Shown here one piece after another: positions 1-11,760 of a stretch of 54,223 nt of DNA (the stretch's first letter is position 1; each line of letters opens with the position of its first letter). Origin of the DNA: Phialocephala subalpina (lineage: Eukaryota > Ascomycota > Leotiomycetes > Helotiales > Mollisiaceae); NCBI GenBank assembly GCA_900073065.1, contig FJOG01000094.1, positions 9,394 to 63,616 of the forward strand, read 5' to 3'. A program made the position numbers and the translations under genes. A model generated the notes under the pieces. It saw only the letters and a list, made by a program, of their open reading frames with translations, did not search any database and was not told the origin of the DNA.

Positions 1-189
1 TAAAATATTAATAATATTTCGAATTACTTTTAATTTTTTATTATAATAAATTTCGATATATTAATTTTTAAATGATTTTATTTTATTTTTATTAAATTCG
101 TATTTATTAAATTCAATATAAAATTTATATTTCTAAAAAAAATTATTATTTATAATATATATAATTTATATTTAAAATTTTTTTAATTT
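1..189. repeat. AT-rich, RIP-like sequence
   Basis: This stretch is almost pure A/T and very rich in TA, with no readable frame. It borders directly on the decayed coiled-coil ORF that starts around 190, so that gene's N-terminus is either truncated here or mutated beyond recognition. The composition matches the AT-rich blocks at 24.7-43.7 kb and 45.8-54.2 kb. Confidence 0.6.
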
Positions 190-2636
190 TTTATCACTGA
201 CAAGCACATCCAGCGTGCGCCGGAGGAGAACAATGGCCTTGACCAAACTCGCGAACGCATACGCGCACTCCAAAACAGCGCAGCCCAAACTGCAGCCCAA
301 AACGCAGCCCAAAACGCAGCCCAAAATGCAGTACATGAGGCTGCGCAAGCTGCGATTAGGCTGCGGCTGGAGGATACCGAGAAGCGATTGGCTGCACAAT
401 AAGAAGAGAACGTGCATAATATAATAAAGTTGTCCGAAGCTCGAGAGAGTTTAGCGGGGCAATTCGCGCAAATTGAATATTACTAAAAGAGAATTGATAA
501 ACTTGAGATTATAGAGAGAAATCGCACGCGGGAAGAGTCGCGATAATAATTAGATTTAATTGAGAAGCTAAATTAAAATCAATAGAAAATAAAAACTCTT
601 AAAAGGATAATTGCAGATTATAAATCTGCTCGCGAAATGCAAGTCGTACTCGCAAAGTAGTACTAAGATTAACGAGGGATAGTAAACGAATTGGAGAAAT
701 GTCGTTTAATGATCGCAGAATTCGAGCGTAAAATCTCGGAGTATAAATCTAAGAGTAATAGGCAAGTATTAACGGCAGAGTTATTGCGATAGTAGCTTAT
801 CGCATATTCACAACGAGTAATAATAGAATTAGAAGTACTACGATCGAGAATCGTAAAATGGGAAAAGGGTGATATACGAAGGCCAAAAGATTAAAACGCC
901 GATAAAATGTCCTAAGGCTACTAGCAAAGAGCTACTAAATTAGTACTCTTCAACCAAAAGCAGGCCGCAGACCTAATTAAATCCAATGAAGCGGCCGATG
1001 AGAAAAGTAAGATTTTAAACGTGATACTTGCAAGGATTAAGCAAACCCGAGAAGGGGTCGAGATACTAAGTACCGCTTTCACAGAACGACTCTAATTTGA
1101 GCCAAATTATAAAAGCAGTAATCGTGTAACGATCTATCCGAATGAACTTCCATTCGAAGATCTTCTTAGAGTAAAAGCGCAAATCGAAGACCTAAAAAAG
1201 TCGATTGCTAAGTTTATTACTATTTATAATCTAAAGAATCTGGCGCAAAACGAGAACCCCCGCGTAAAGATGCTCGAGTTGTAGAAGCTAATGCTAAACG
1301 CTCGACTCGCTATCGCAAACGGGAGCGGCGCTAGAGGCGATACAAAGGCCCCGGATCTCAACTAGATACTCGCAATCGTAAGTAAACGGGCAAAAGTCTT
1401 AGAGCAAGAAAGTCGGGCTGTCCACGGCCTCCAAATAAAACTGGATATGGCGAAGGCAGCCGCCAAGAGCTAATAGCAAAAGGCGAAACGTGTTGAAAGG
1501 CTCGAGGAGGAGCTTGCAAAGGCGGAGAAGTAATTATAATAAGAATAAATAGCTACTAAGGACTTTGGAGAAAGCCTAAAAATAGCGCGCGACGCTATAT
1601 AGAGAGAGATAAAGCTTATAAGCGTCTTTAGGGAGAGCTAGATATAGCTAAAGCAAAGAATGAAGCATTACTCTAATAAAGGAAGGCAATTATTATAAAG
1701 TTTACAGTAAAGTTAACGACGATTAAAGCAAACGCTGAAATCTTACGAAAAGAAGTAGAACGAGTTTATGGCCTAGAGGCAAAACTAGATGATTCAAGAA
1801 TAGTATTGCAAACTATAAGCAAGGCGCAAGAGGAACTGGAGAAGACGAGATAGGACTTAGAAGACTTAAGGCAATTATTAGGCTCGTACATTAAAGAGCT
1901 GAAATCAGTAAAAGCCGACGCTAAAAGGAGGCTAAAAGCCTCTAAGAGTCGAGTAACAAACTTAGAAGAAGACTTGGAAGTAGCGCGGCAATCTATCAAA
2001 AAAAGAGAAATAAAGTTAATAGGTTTAAAGCTTAATATCGATAATAATAACGAGCGCGTAAAGTTATTGAAAGTATAATTGTTTAAGACGAATCGTTTAA
2101 TACAACTAGAGAAAGAGAAGAAAAAACTCGAGGCCGAGAAGTAGGAGATTTAAGCTGCGGTGGCCGAGGCAAAAGCCTCAAGCAATTAAGATTTTGGGGA
2201 ATTTATGCAGTAAAAAGCGCATATTGATACTAGTCTCTTATAAGTCAAAGAGAAAATAGTTGTAACGGGATTAAATGTTATGAGATATGCGAAATATAGA
2301 GTACGCTTCGAAAGTTCTGAAACCGGCCGCTAAACAAGCGTTGACTATATCCTTGTAGAAGACTTAGAGAAGAAGTTTGAGGAATTGCGTAATCAGGTCG
2401 TTTATTGTTTCGTAAACGGCATTATAACGGTAGTAGAGCTGGGGAAATACAAAGACTTCTTAGCAAATCAAAAGCATCTCGCTAACCACGGGGAATTCTT
2501 TTATTGTGGCTATAATCCACCTCGGAAGAGATATCGCGGTCTGGATAATGCGAGAGAAGATTTGAAGAGTGCTCTAAGACTTAGAGCCCAGGAATTAGCA
2601 AGACTTCGCGCTAAGTCCAAAAAACCCCGCGGCTGA
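190..2636 (+). pseudogene. Long coiled-coil protein, decayed by Gln-to-stop changes
   Basis: One frame reads as a continuous intronless coiled-coil protein of about 800 residues from about 190 to the TGA at 2634-2636. Interrupted by hand count by about 35 stops, all TAA or TAG and none TGA, each sitting where Gln suits a heptad-rich Lys/Glu/Arg/Gln/Leu protein. That is what C-to-T change at CA (RIP) produces from CAA/CAG. A frame change near 1600-1610, inside an AGAGAGA run, looks like a 2-nt slippage. The N-terminal part holds a 12-bp repeat coding Ala-Ala-Gln-Asn. The C-terminal 85 residues are better preserved, with aromatic and Cys residues and a basic Lys-Lys-Pro-Arg-Gly end, and are probably a small globular domain. 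No start codon is visible because the frame runs into AT-rich sequence upstream. Family and function are not recognised; it could be a cargo gene of a mobile element or a host gene duplicated and then hit by RIP. Confidence 0.75.
280..327 (+). repeat. 12-bp tandem repeat, four units
   Basis: Four units close to GCAGCCCAAAAC run head to tail at 280-291, 292-303, 304-315 and 316-327, differing only at the last base or two. In the coiled-coil frame each codes for Ala-Ala-Gln plus Thr or Asn. The CAA codons in this short run were not mutated to TAA, unlike most Gln codons further along the same frame. Confidence 0.85.
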
Positions 2637-3837
2637 TCCCCATTTCCTCCTTTTCATCGCCTTTTATATGTGTTTCGAGGCAGCAAGAGAGATAGGTCGT
2701 AGCGATATTGATATTCGGTTCTTCGTCTCGAGGGATCTGTTACGGTTACGGCCGTCCGAGTACTAGCATGGCAGAAGAACTCTGCGAGGTATAAGAGTTA
2801 GCTAGTATGCGATACTGATGTGAACTCGGCCTTGGCCCACGGATGATCGCTTATGAAGACCGTTGTGACGCTGATCTGACGATTGACTTGATCCAATGTC
2901 GGATTTTGGGCTTGGCTGTTGTTCTCTTCACTCCGCACTAACCAAACTCGGTTAGGTTTGCCATCTGGCTTCACGATGAGAGCTTCCCGCCACTTGCCAC
3001 ATCGCGCAAATCCTACATCTCCCTCTTCCAAAGCCAGTCTCCGAAGTCGCTCGGTTCTGGGAGACGGCTTCAGGGAGATCACCATGCCTGGGAGATGATA
3101 GCGTATCGGTCGTGCTGTGAGGGTGCAAGGCTGTGTATTAATTGTGCATAAAAACTGATGGGGAAGGCAGAAGGGGGTCAGACTTATATCCACGACGCTT
3201 GAAGGGCGGGGGCAATGGTGCCCGAGATGCTTATTGTGGATGTGTCTCAGGTCTCAGGGATCAGTGCCACGCTAATCAGGAACAAGAATACATTGACATT
3301 GAATTCACAATCGCACTTTCTCTTTCCTTGTCTCAGAGTACGTGCTGGCGGGCAAAGAATGGAGAAGCTGAACGGAAGAAGCTGAAATCAGTAGAACTTG
3401 CCCCTACGATCCATATACTGGATACATACCTCATTTCATCCTCATTCTCCATGGCGCTGGAGCTCAGCTATCGAAACAGAAAGAACCGTCAAGTAGCAAT
3501 GACACGTGTTTGAGTAGAAAAAGCAGGGTTCCAAAACAAGGATAAATATCCGGGCAGCGCTTGCATAGAAGAAGTCCTGGGCGTGATTCTTCAAGGCAAA
3601 ACATTGCAAAAGGGACCAAAGAGACTGATTTTAGAATGGATCAAAAAGCGTAGAATCATGGCAAAGATATTAATGTACTGTATACTAAGTTATGATTTCA
3701 TGCTGTTGAATAGCGAGTCTTGAGGCAATCTGGAGGTGACTCCTTCTCGCTTACGTAATGCGGCGCGGACACCACCTCATCTTCCAACCTCCTCCAATCT
3801 TTTAGGACATCTTCGTAAATATATATGTCACCAAAAG
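2637..3837. other. Intergenic region, GC-normal
   Basis: Apart from the possible minus-strand ORF at 2798-3193, I see no supported gene. The overlapping plus-strand frame at 3142-3513 lacks domain features and is probably its shadow. The last 100 bases should hold the F-box promoter and leader, but no convincing TATA or CCAAT element stands out. Confidence 0.5.
2798..3193 (-). CDS. Possible small protein of unknown family
   Basis: An open minus-strand frame of 131 codons runs from ATG at 3191-3193 to TAA at 2798-2800. The second half is polar and charged with a balanced composition that looks coding, including a segment reading GFARCGKWREALIVKPDG. The first 35 residues look less convincing; an internal Met about 37 residues in is an alternative start, or an upstream exon may join there. 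I recognise no domain and no signal peptide. It lies between the coiled-coil pseudogene and the F-box gene, transcribed away from the latter. It is one of the few frames here with no internal stop, but it is short enough to be chance. Confidence 0.35.
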   Translation of the reverse strand: MDISLTPFCLPHQFLCTINTQPCTLTARPIRYHLPGMVISLKPSPRTERLRRLALEEGDVGFARCGKWREALIVKPDGKPNRVWLVRSEENNSQAQNPTLDQVNRQISVTTVFISDHPWAKAEFTSVSHTS

Positions 3838-5508
3838 ATGGCCTTTATGCTCACGATACCAGCCGAGCTCCTAACTCGTATCTTTGAGGCCTGCGATGAC
3901 TTTCGTCAAGTCGTTGCACTTGCTTCAGTGTGCAAACATACCCATGCGGCTTGGGTGACGAATCCAGGTACAATCATCTGGAGCGTGGGTCAAACCCAGA
4001 TTCGCTCATTTGAAGATGCCTTGATGGCGGTAAATATCTACTCCTAGATGCAAATTTCCAAGCTAAGAAATGCAATAAAGGTGCGAGCAACGGCTATCGT
4101 TCTCAAAGCCTACCAAGCGGGGACCCTCCCGCCACTGGTAACAATGAATTCACTGATGGGAAAATCCAAGCTCCCAGATCTTGCCGAACTCAAAGAGGTC
4201 TTCAACATGCAGTACCTGGTCCGATGCATCGAATGGATGTATTTCAATAACGAGGAATCCCACTTGGGGGAAGATTGCCCGGACAATCTATTCCATCACA
4301 TGAAGTATGGTCATTACCCCTCAGCGCAACGACGATTCCCAGAATGTTTGAGTGAAGGCATCCCGGGGGCCGAGCATGCAACTATCGATTCTTTCAGAGA
4401 CGTGTTCTATAGGGCCATGTACCGAGTGTTGCTTGCTGGTGCCGTACTTGCTAGAGCTTACATGGCGCCCCTCTTCCGGGCTAGGGAGGAAGATAACAGG
4501 GGATTCTTTGCGCGTTTTGGTATTGACGACTACTTGAACATACACTGGGAGGAGACTGATCCACAGTATATTGATTCTTCCGAGTATGGTGGACCTCCTA
4601 GGGAAGAGGACGTTGCCTACATTCGTCAATTCCCCGTTTATAACTACGACGTCCCAGACTGGGGCGAAATCGGAGAGTGGAGAAACCGAGAGTACGAGAC
4701 CTGTTTCGGGCCTTTCGCTTCCTGGATCGTCGAAGATGGAAGAAAGAGACAACAGAACATGCCTCAAGATCCTAAGGATACTGAGCCAGATTGGGTGGAG
4801 AACCCGGCAGATGTCGGCGCAGTTAGAGAACTGATGCTTCTCATGGTGGCGTATGATCACTTCAATTCCAAATTTGAAAATTATACTTGGACAACAAGGC
4901 CTGGAGTTGCGTGGAGTCAGAAGACTGAAAACTTATTAGGAAATAGGACTGTCTCTATTGTGCGACTCGGCATTTTCCAGATTGAGGAAGTCACTATGCC
5001 TGCATTATTTGAGGATCTAAGGAAGGGACATCTCTTCATAGATTTTCATCTAGCATTAAAGGGATCACTGGGAGAGGACATCCCGTGGTAGTTTGATATT
5101 TGGATGCTTGTTGTGGGACGCCTCGACTACGAGAAGAGAAACGGCCGTATGTGGGACAGGGAGAACCCAGGACCGCCTGCAATGCTTGAATTGTGGCATT
5201 TTGCACTTAGACATTATCTTCATTTGGGATTCAGGTCGAAGACGTTTTGGATGCCTCGAGGGCCCATGTATACGCAGAGTTTGTGGTGGAAGGAAGTAGG
5301 CAGAGGGGAAATTTTCATCAGTCCCAACTGGGCTCCTGTGCAGAAGTATAAAGCTGGTATTAATTCGTGGGATCAAGAAAATCAATGAAGGGAAATATAC
5401 TTGGATCTCATTCCAAGGTTCTGGTAGAGACAACATGAAAGGCCTTGGCAGTACGGCTTCAAGTCACCTCCCGAAAATGGTCATCCCTACGAGCAAACAA
5501 ATGATTGA
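3838..5508 (+). pseudogene. F-box protein gene with four in-frame stops
   Basis: The first in-frame ATG is at 3838. Residues about 5-40 match an F-box (LTIPAELLTRIFEACDDF, then VVALASVCK and a Trp), the Skp1-binding module of SCF ubiquitin ligases; the rest is a substrate-side region without visible repeats, of a kind common in ascomycete F-box proteins. The same frame continues for 556 codons to TGA at 5506-5508 and stays protein-like throughout, but carries TAG at 4045-4047, TAG at 5089-5091, TGA at 5386-5388 and TAG at 5425-5427. CAG, CAG, CGA and CAG would each restore an amino acid by a single T-to-C reversal. No introns are needed: the first stop lies in a gap far too small for one. What is seen is one long frame with four stops; that it is a RIP-damaged pseudogene is inference. 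UAG-to-UGG mRNA editing could bypass three of them but not the TGA. Confidence 0.75.
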
Positions 5509-5690
5509 GTCACTGATCAAGTGTGAATGATGGTCTTAATAATTCTACATTGAAACCTATAGCGTTTGAAATGTTGAGGCCATCAGCAACGGCAACATTA
5601 GAAGACTCTACAATTATATACATTCATGAAAGTGTAACCTCCGCAACTACAGACACAATACCTCCAGACCCCGAACCTCAAGCCCTCAAC

Positions 5691-8600
5691 TCATGCCTTT
5701 TTGAAACAACCACGTATAAGCGTTTCTCCCAGCTTGTCCTCATCGGCCTTAAAGTCTGTCCCAATAGCCGTCAAATCATCATCAGTAAGCGCCCTCTCTG
5801 CCGCTGCCAAGCCAGCAAAGTCCTCTGTCGTTTTAGCCTTCCCCAGTGTCAGCGCACTCAGGATATCCATGGGTGCGGATGCAGGATCAGAAACTATTCC
5901 CTGAATAGCCAGTCCTATATTTCCCGCTGCCGCAGCGATCTCGAAAACGCCATCAGCGATTCCGAGAGAAGGTCCAACCTCCTCAAGGAAAGGGATGAAT
6001 GAGAAGATGATACCCAGGATCAAGATGATGAGTTTCAACTGATCCTCTTTCTTCTGCTGCTCTGCAATACCTTTCACGGAGTTCATGGCGTCTACTGCTT
6101 ACTGGATCATAAAGACTGGCATGGCGATTGTCTGTACCACGTCATCTGTGTTGTTGTTCCAGGTGTTGCTCGCTATGTCGATCTCTCGAGCCAGGATGTT
6201 GTCCTGCATGCTACCTATCTGGGGCAAGGCGTTAGTGATGATGGTCTTGGGGTTGTCGGGTGTGAACCCCTTTGCGGCTTGTGGAATTCCAATACGTGTT
6301 ATATCCGTTTCTGCGCAAGGACCAGAACCACGACCACACCTCGTAACGGTGTTAGTCGTCGCAAATGAAACCTACGACGAGTCGATACTATAAGTGGAAG
6401 CCAATTCTGCGTAGAAACCAGTGGAGTTTGTGAGAACATATGTTATGCTGAAGGTCCCAGGATGATAATATACTTCGTACTACAGATTCAAAAGTGTTAG
6501 CATATGAACGAAAAAAGCGATAAATTCCAGGCTAAGTAAGGACCAAGTGTGCTACATTACTTACGGAGATCGGACAAGGTTGCGTATATGTAATTTTACC
6601 AGTATACGTGCACTCAAAATACTTCTGGCCGGCGCCTCCATTAGGCGAGCTTGGACTTGCATCTGCCATGAAAGCCCCCAGACCATATGGGACCATATTC
6701 TTGACGTACTCGACATAGTACTTGAAGACCTGATCGTAACCAGTGTTGACAGTAGTATAGTTCGTGATCGATCCATCGATCGTGTAACTGAGGGTTTGAA
6801 GCGTATACCATGAAACGCAGACCTCGTTGATGGTTCCGGCTGTGGCCGCTGCTGAGATCGCATCTAAGGTGTCAAAAGTGAGAGTCCAGTCGCAGTATGT
6901 GCTTATCTGGCAGACAGCACTAGTATCTTCATCATCTGTACATCCCACATCCTCGGGTGCAAAGTCGTCAGCGTATGCCGCAAGAGCGCTCCAGAAAGGA
7001 TGGCTGTCGAGTTGGGTATTGTTTGCTGCGAAAACAGTGTTGGCGTTGTCATTGGCAGTATCGCTGATCATCTCAACGGAACCGATGGTAACCAAATTCC
7101 AGAGGTAAAAGCCACTGTTATCGCCTTGATCGTTAATGAGTCGCTGTTGACAATTTTGAGCATCGACACAAGTTGCTTGGTTATAAGCGTCGAACCAAGA
7201 ATACAGTCCTGCACCGGCGACGGTGAGGTTGGTGACTCCTTGAACCATGATCGCCCAGGCGAAGTTGCACGAGAGATTGTTGCCGATGCATGTGCCTGTA
7301 TCATCGGGAAAGACGGGCTCGTTGTTGAAGTAGTTGTAGTAGAGCTCACCCGTAATGTTGAAGGGACCTGGAGATTCGGTTGCAACCGCATATTGGAAGT
7401 ATGGAGATTCTGTTTGAATCATGCCCGCAAATGTGTTTGTGGACTCGGCGAAGTTATACTAATTGAGATATCAGCATTGCCTTTCGATTTTCTTTTCCCG
7501 GTGACTCAGAAAGCAACGAAACACTTGCTCTCACAACACAACGCCGAGGAATCTCTTCTAAAAGATAATAAAACCTGGAGACTCTCTGATTCTCCCTTGA
7601 AACTGGGGGCATTCAAGACTCAAGGGATATTAAAACAAACTGACCTGGTATAACATCGAGTGTTCTGATGCAGTCCCATAAAGCCAAGTTGGTCCTTCAG
7701 ACTCAAAAAGAATTCCCCTTCCAACAGCAACAGTAACCATCGTATTGGCAGGATCGTCAATATCATGGTCAGCGACCCATGCCCACATGTTCTCGAAATA
7801 CCCATTTGAGTTCGGCGTAAGGTGCAGCATCATATCGGCGGCTATGCACCCAGTTGGGATGTTCGTTTGAGGGGGACATTGTGCTACCTGCAATTCCGTC
7901 CCAATGGCGCCTCCGGCACGAAAATGGGTATCCCACATTCCAACCGATCCTTGGGTCTCTGCTTGCACATTCCATTCCACCATTACCAGACCAGGAAGAG
8001 CTCCAACAGAGGTGAAAAGGATGTCGGAGATCTCTACTGTTCCAACATCATTAGGTTCACCTATCCGGAGCATAACCTGCGGAGTCTGAGCGTCCGCAAA
8101 GTAAGAGCCACTAGCCACGAGCTGGGACCAAACTTGTCCTGTCATGCGGGTGTTGGGGGGGACAAGAATTGTTTCAGTAATGATATAAGAGCCAGCTGGG
8201 AAGTAGATGACGTTGCTCGTTGTCTAGACCAGGTCAGTATTGCCAATCAAACGAGAGACATCAAACTTACGGCTAGGGCGAGCGCGGCTCCTATAGCAGC
8301 AGTATCATCAGTTACCTATGGGAAAAGATTAGTATGTATGTTGAAGCCTAAGGATTCGAGGAGCTCATCCGAAGATTGAACTCGTCTACTTCGTAAAGCT
8401 GCTCCCGAGCAGCTCAAATCCTATTTTGGAAATGAGACAAAGGAAAATTTGGTAACTTACACCATCCCCGACCGCACTATGGTCCTTGACACTGATGAAA
8501 GATGAGGCGGCAAGAGTTTCGTATTGCGGCCTACTCTTCCCAAAATAGTTGTTTCGGAACCAAGGTGATGAACTAAGGTCCAACAAAACCGGAGGAGGTA

Positions 8601-10633
8601 CTTGAACAGCCGCCGAGTACATACCCGTAGTACCAGATGTACCAACGTTCCCGATGATCACGAAATCAGTATCCACTGCTGGGATTGAGACATCATAGCC
8701 GTTCGCGAATGCGATCATTGTCCCTACGTTCTGCACACCGATGTTGTCGAGAGTAATAATGCTGGCATCCAGGATCGTACCATTCATAGCTCTGGCATCG
8801 ATTGCTGTTGTTACACCGTCGAAAAGAGTGTCTATGACGTATATAGAACTGGGTGTACTATCGGAATTTTCGCTCGCAGGAGGGATCAAAAGGAAGCCAG
8901 TTGGGGTACCGCCAGCGAACGTGAGACCAGACCAAGTCCATCCCCAATCCCATAGCAAGCAAACACCAGCAATTTGTTGACCAGAGAACTCGAAATTTCG
9001 AACTGTGTATTGCTGGTTTCCTTCATCTGCAGGTAGTTGGTTAGCACAGCAGCTCTTACAGAGGTAAACATTTATACGATGGACAAATCCGAAAGGTCAA
9101 GGATTACAGGGACATTGGTACCGGCCCGAGAGCGCGAAGCCCGGATTGCAGAGTAATCGTCCCTGTAATCCCGGAACTTTTGAACAGGTCCATCGTAGGA
9201 CTGAGGAATTAGGCGCATCGGCTCTTTCACTTACAGATTCCATATGCTCCACCACTAAGAAAGCAATCCGACATAAATCCACCGCTGCCATTCTCAGTAA
9301 ACAATCCCATCTGCGTACTGTCGGCGTTATTGGTCATAGTGACATAAACGTTTGTCATGGAAGTCGCCTGTGCAACCTGCCAGTGAAAACCAGCTGCCTT
9401 GGCTGTTGTGGTCTGTGATATATCAATCATAAAATTTCTGACTTGACGGAAGAAATTCGATTGCTATTTATATGATTGTCAGTGTGATGGTATCAATTGT
9501 AAGTGGGTAAGCAACGTACCTCGATATACCACTCAGCACTGCTCCCGCTTGGAATGTACACATCGCTTTGAATAGCACTTATAAGAGTTAAATGATTCTT
9601 AGGTGCGTGGATTTGGAAAGCTCACTAAGACCGATGAATGTTTGAGAAGTTTTAATGATTGGCAAGTCATTTATCTTGTAATAAGTCAATGGAGTTTAGG
9701 GGCCAACAGAATCAATTGACATACATCTCCTACGAGCTGAGTATAGTAATATGCATTGATTAGAGTGGAGATCAAATAAGTGCCAGGAGGGAAGTATATC
9801 AATGTGCCTTTGACTGAGGACGAATTGCATCCAGAACCACAGTTACCTTGGTAGGCAATGGCTGCGTTGATAGCGGCAGTGTCACTGAATAAACATTAGC
9901 GTACGTATTTTAAGTCCAACGGTCTGTTATTACTCAGTAAGTCCATCACCAACAGCACCGAACAACTTGTTCGTGACATCACGAAATACCTATTCCAATG
10001 TCAGTTGAAAAGCTCAAGCTGTCATATTATATTGCAGTTTGGAAAGCTCACCATATAAGAGTCATCATTTCCCATTGGGGCATGGCCAGTTTGAGCGACG
10101 TTCGGAACCCAATAAGGATCTCCTGTCGCATCTCCATACTCCGCATCTCCAAATGCTCTCTTGGTAATATTGGTCGCGGCATTGAATTTCTTAACATACT
10201 GAGGTTAAGGATATTTCCTATGCAGCGTTCCGTTTTTCTGTTGTGCAGCAGCGTTGGCTTCAGCGACGAGTTTGGCCGCGGCCAACACTGTTGCGTTAAG
10301 CGTTGGTGGGGCAGGTTCGTTGGACGTCTGTCTCTTGGAAGCTTTAGCTCCACTGCTATGCCGGGAGACATAAGTATTGCGTCTCGGGTTCTCGACTCGA
10401 TAAGTATTGTATTTGTTCTGCTGGGCGACAGCTTCGTTCAAGACTTTCTGAGCTTCGGTAATCTCAAAGCTCGAAACGTTTTGACGCTTGTAAATATAGG
10501 GTGAGTTGAGGGCGCGGACTTGATGCTTAAGATGAACATACTCGCTCTGCGCTGGGGCGCATTGTACAATCAAAACCAAGAAGGAAACAATAAACGCATA
10601 AAAGAAGGCGCGTTGTGATGAGAAAGCCGCCAT
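5691..10633 (-). pseudogene. GH55 exo-beta-1,3-glucanase with fused C-terminal domain
   Basis: Eleven exons can be placed: 10052-10633, 9934-9989, 9725-9884, 9626-9674, about 9520-9578, 9235-9463, 8461-9026, 8271-8315, 7645-8223, 6565-7458 and 5691-6479, joining to a frame of about 1335 codons. Residues 1-25 form a signal peptide. The two pectate-lyase-like beta-helix modules of GH55 begin with GAVGDGLTDDTAAIN (about 207) and AVGDGVTDDTAAIGAAL (about 562). Such secreted enzymes cleave beta-1,3-glucan. The last exon (about residues 1074-1335) adds a domain ending in a hydrophobic, probably membrane-active segment (LIILILGIIFSFIPFLEEVG), a type I associate with C-termini of some fungal GH18 chitinases. 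The frame is broken by TAA at 10205-10207, TAG at 6372-6374 and TAA at 6099-6101 (all Gln-like). The intron before exon 5 has its only AG one base off phase. GH55 identity is firm; loss of function is inference. Confidence 0.85.
9027..9234 (-). repeat. Intron of the GH55 gene carrying a small inverted-repeat insert
   Basis: At 208 nt this is the longest intron of the gene; most others are 49-85 nt. It contains a perfect 13-bp inverted repeat, GGATTACAGGGAC at 9101-9113 and its complement at 9159-9171, around a 45-bp GC-rich centre. This looks like a tiny MITE-like insertion. No target duplication is obvious at its edges, so the call as a transposable element is tentative, but the inverted repeat itself is exact. 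Confidence 0.6.
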
Positions 10634-11760
10634 GGCTGCTCGTGGAGAATTTTAGATTAAGAGTAAAGACAGTCTTCCAAGTACTTTTGAAGGACAAGAG
10701 AAGGTATTGAAGGATGGTATTGATAAACAAGAAATCAATTAAGAAGCGTAGGAAAGCGACAATTGCACATAGGAGGATAATCTTCTCTCATTGAAGAGGC
10801 CTGCCAAGATGATATTGAGGTAGATGTTCATGCGGGCAGCTTCGTCTTCTCCGCGAATCGGGCCAGGGGCCATGTCTCGATGACAGTAGACTACCCATCC
10901 CCTCTGCAACTCTGCATGAATAACCGCGCCGCAGTCTGGGCGCTGGAAAGACCAAATGCTTCGGAGATGAGGTTATGATTGTGCCGCCCTGTGGGGGCTC
11001 CTGCAGGAACAGAAAGATTATTTCGTGCTGTGCCTTTTGATCGGAGTCCAGCTGCTCTCGCGTTAAAGAAAAAAACATCATGTGCGACCAAAAACGGCGC
11101 GGTACAATACCTGCCCTAGCGCAATTGCCACTGTCATCCCGCGCCGCCCCTAATCACGGGCCACATGAATTGAGTTCTCAACCTTCCCAAAGCAGACTTC
11201 GTACTGTTAAAGCTTCAAGGGTCTATATAATTTCCATTCTCACATCCCATGCAATATATTCGAATCGTGAGATTTATAGAGGCAAACTGTGATATCGGCA
11301 TTTCTCGCTTTTTGGGTTAGACCAAGTTTATTTCAGTTTACTTCCAGCATTGCAATGCCACCCCTCATTTCTCCTCCTCTAATGACAGGAAGGACTTCAA
11401 CAATGGAACTAGACCGGATGCGTATGAGCTCAAGTCCCCTGCTATATACAAGCAACAAGTGGGTTTCCATCTGATGTTCAAAGATGTTTGGATCCGCTTT
11501 CTAGCTACTTCGGGCTAGTACGGTCACGTGCACTGAAACTGTAAACAACTTCTTTCCCCCTCCATAGAATAGCTTCCTTCCTTAGAACAAGCAATAATAT
11601 AACCACGATTACCTCTATCAAGAAGTACCGTGATCACCAAGTTACTACCAATAAAAGACAAATAGGACGCCCCTCAAAACTTGCATTCTTATTCAGTCTT
11701 TTGTCAAGAGATTTTTCTATCGTTGCAACGATTCAACCGCAGTAAGTACACTCTTTCAAG
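10634..11760. other. Divergent intergenic region between the GH55 and CFEM genes
   Basis: About 1.1 kb separates the two divergent start codons and should hold both promoters. On the plus strand a CCAAT followed by AAAAG lies at about 11648-11656, some 110 bases before the CFEM start. On the minus strand the sequence just before the GH55 ATG is pyrimidine-rich, as is common in fungal promoters. Overlapping frames at 10788-11091 on the minus strand have no domain features and I do not call them genes. Confidence 0.45.

Noticed and set aside
4030..4060. A very short intron removing the TAG at 4045
   Set aside because: The stretch between a possible GT and AG is only about 18 nt, too short for splicing, and the frame is continuous through it.
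3838..5508. Alternative genetic code in which TAA/TAG mean Gln
   Set aside because: TAA and TGA serve as normal ends of several frames here, one internal stop is TGA, and C-to-T mutation in CA context explains the pattern within known ascomycete biology.
6547..8379. Several plus-strand ORFs of 60-217 codons
   Set aside because: They are antisense shadows of the GH55 exons and span its introns.
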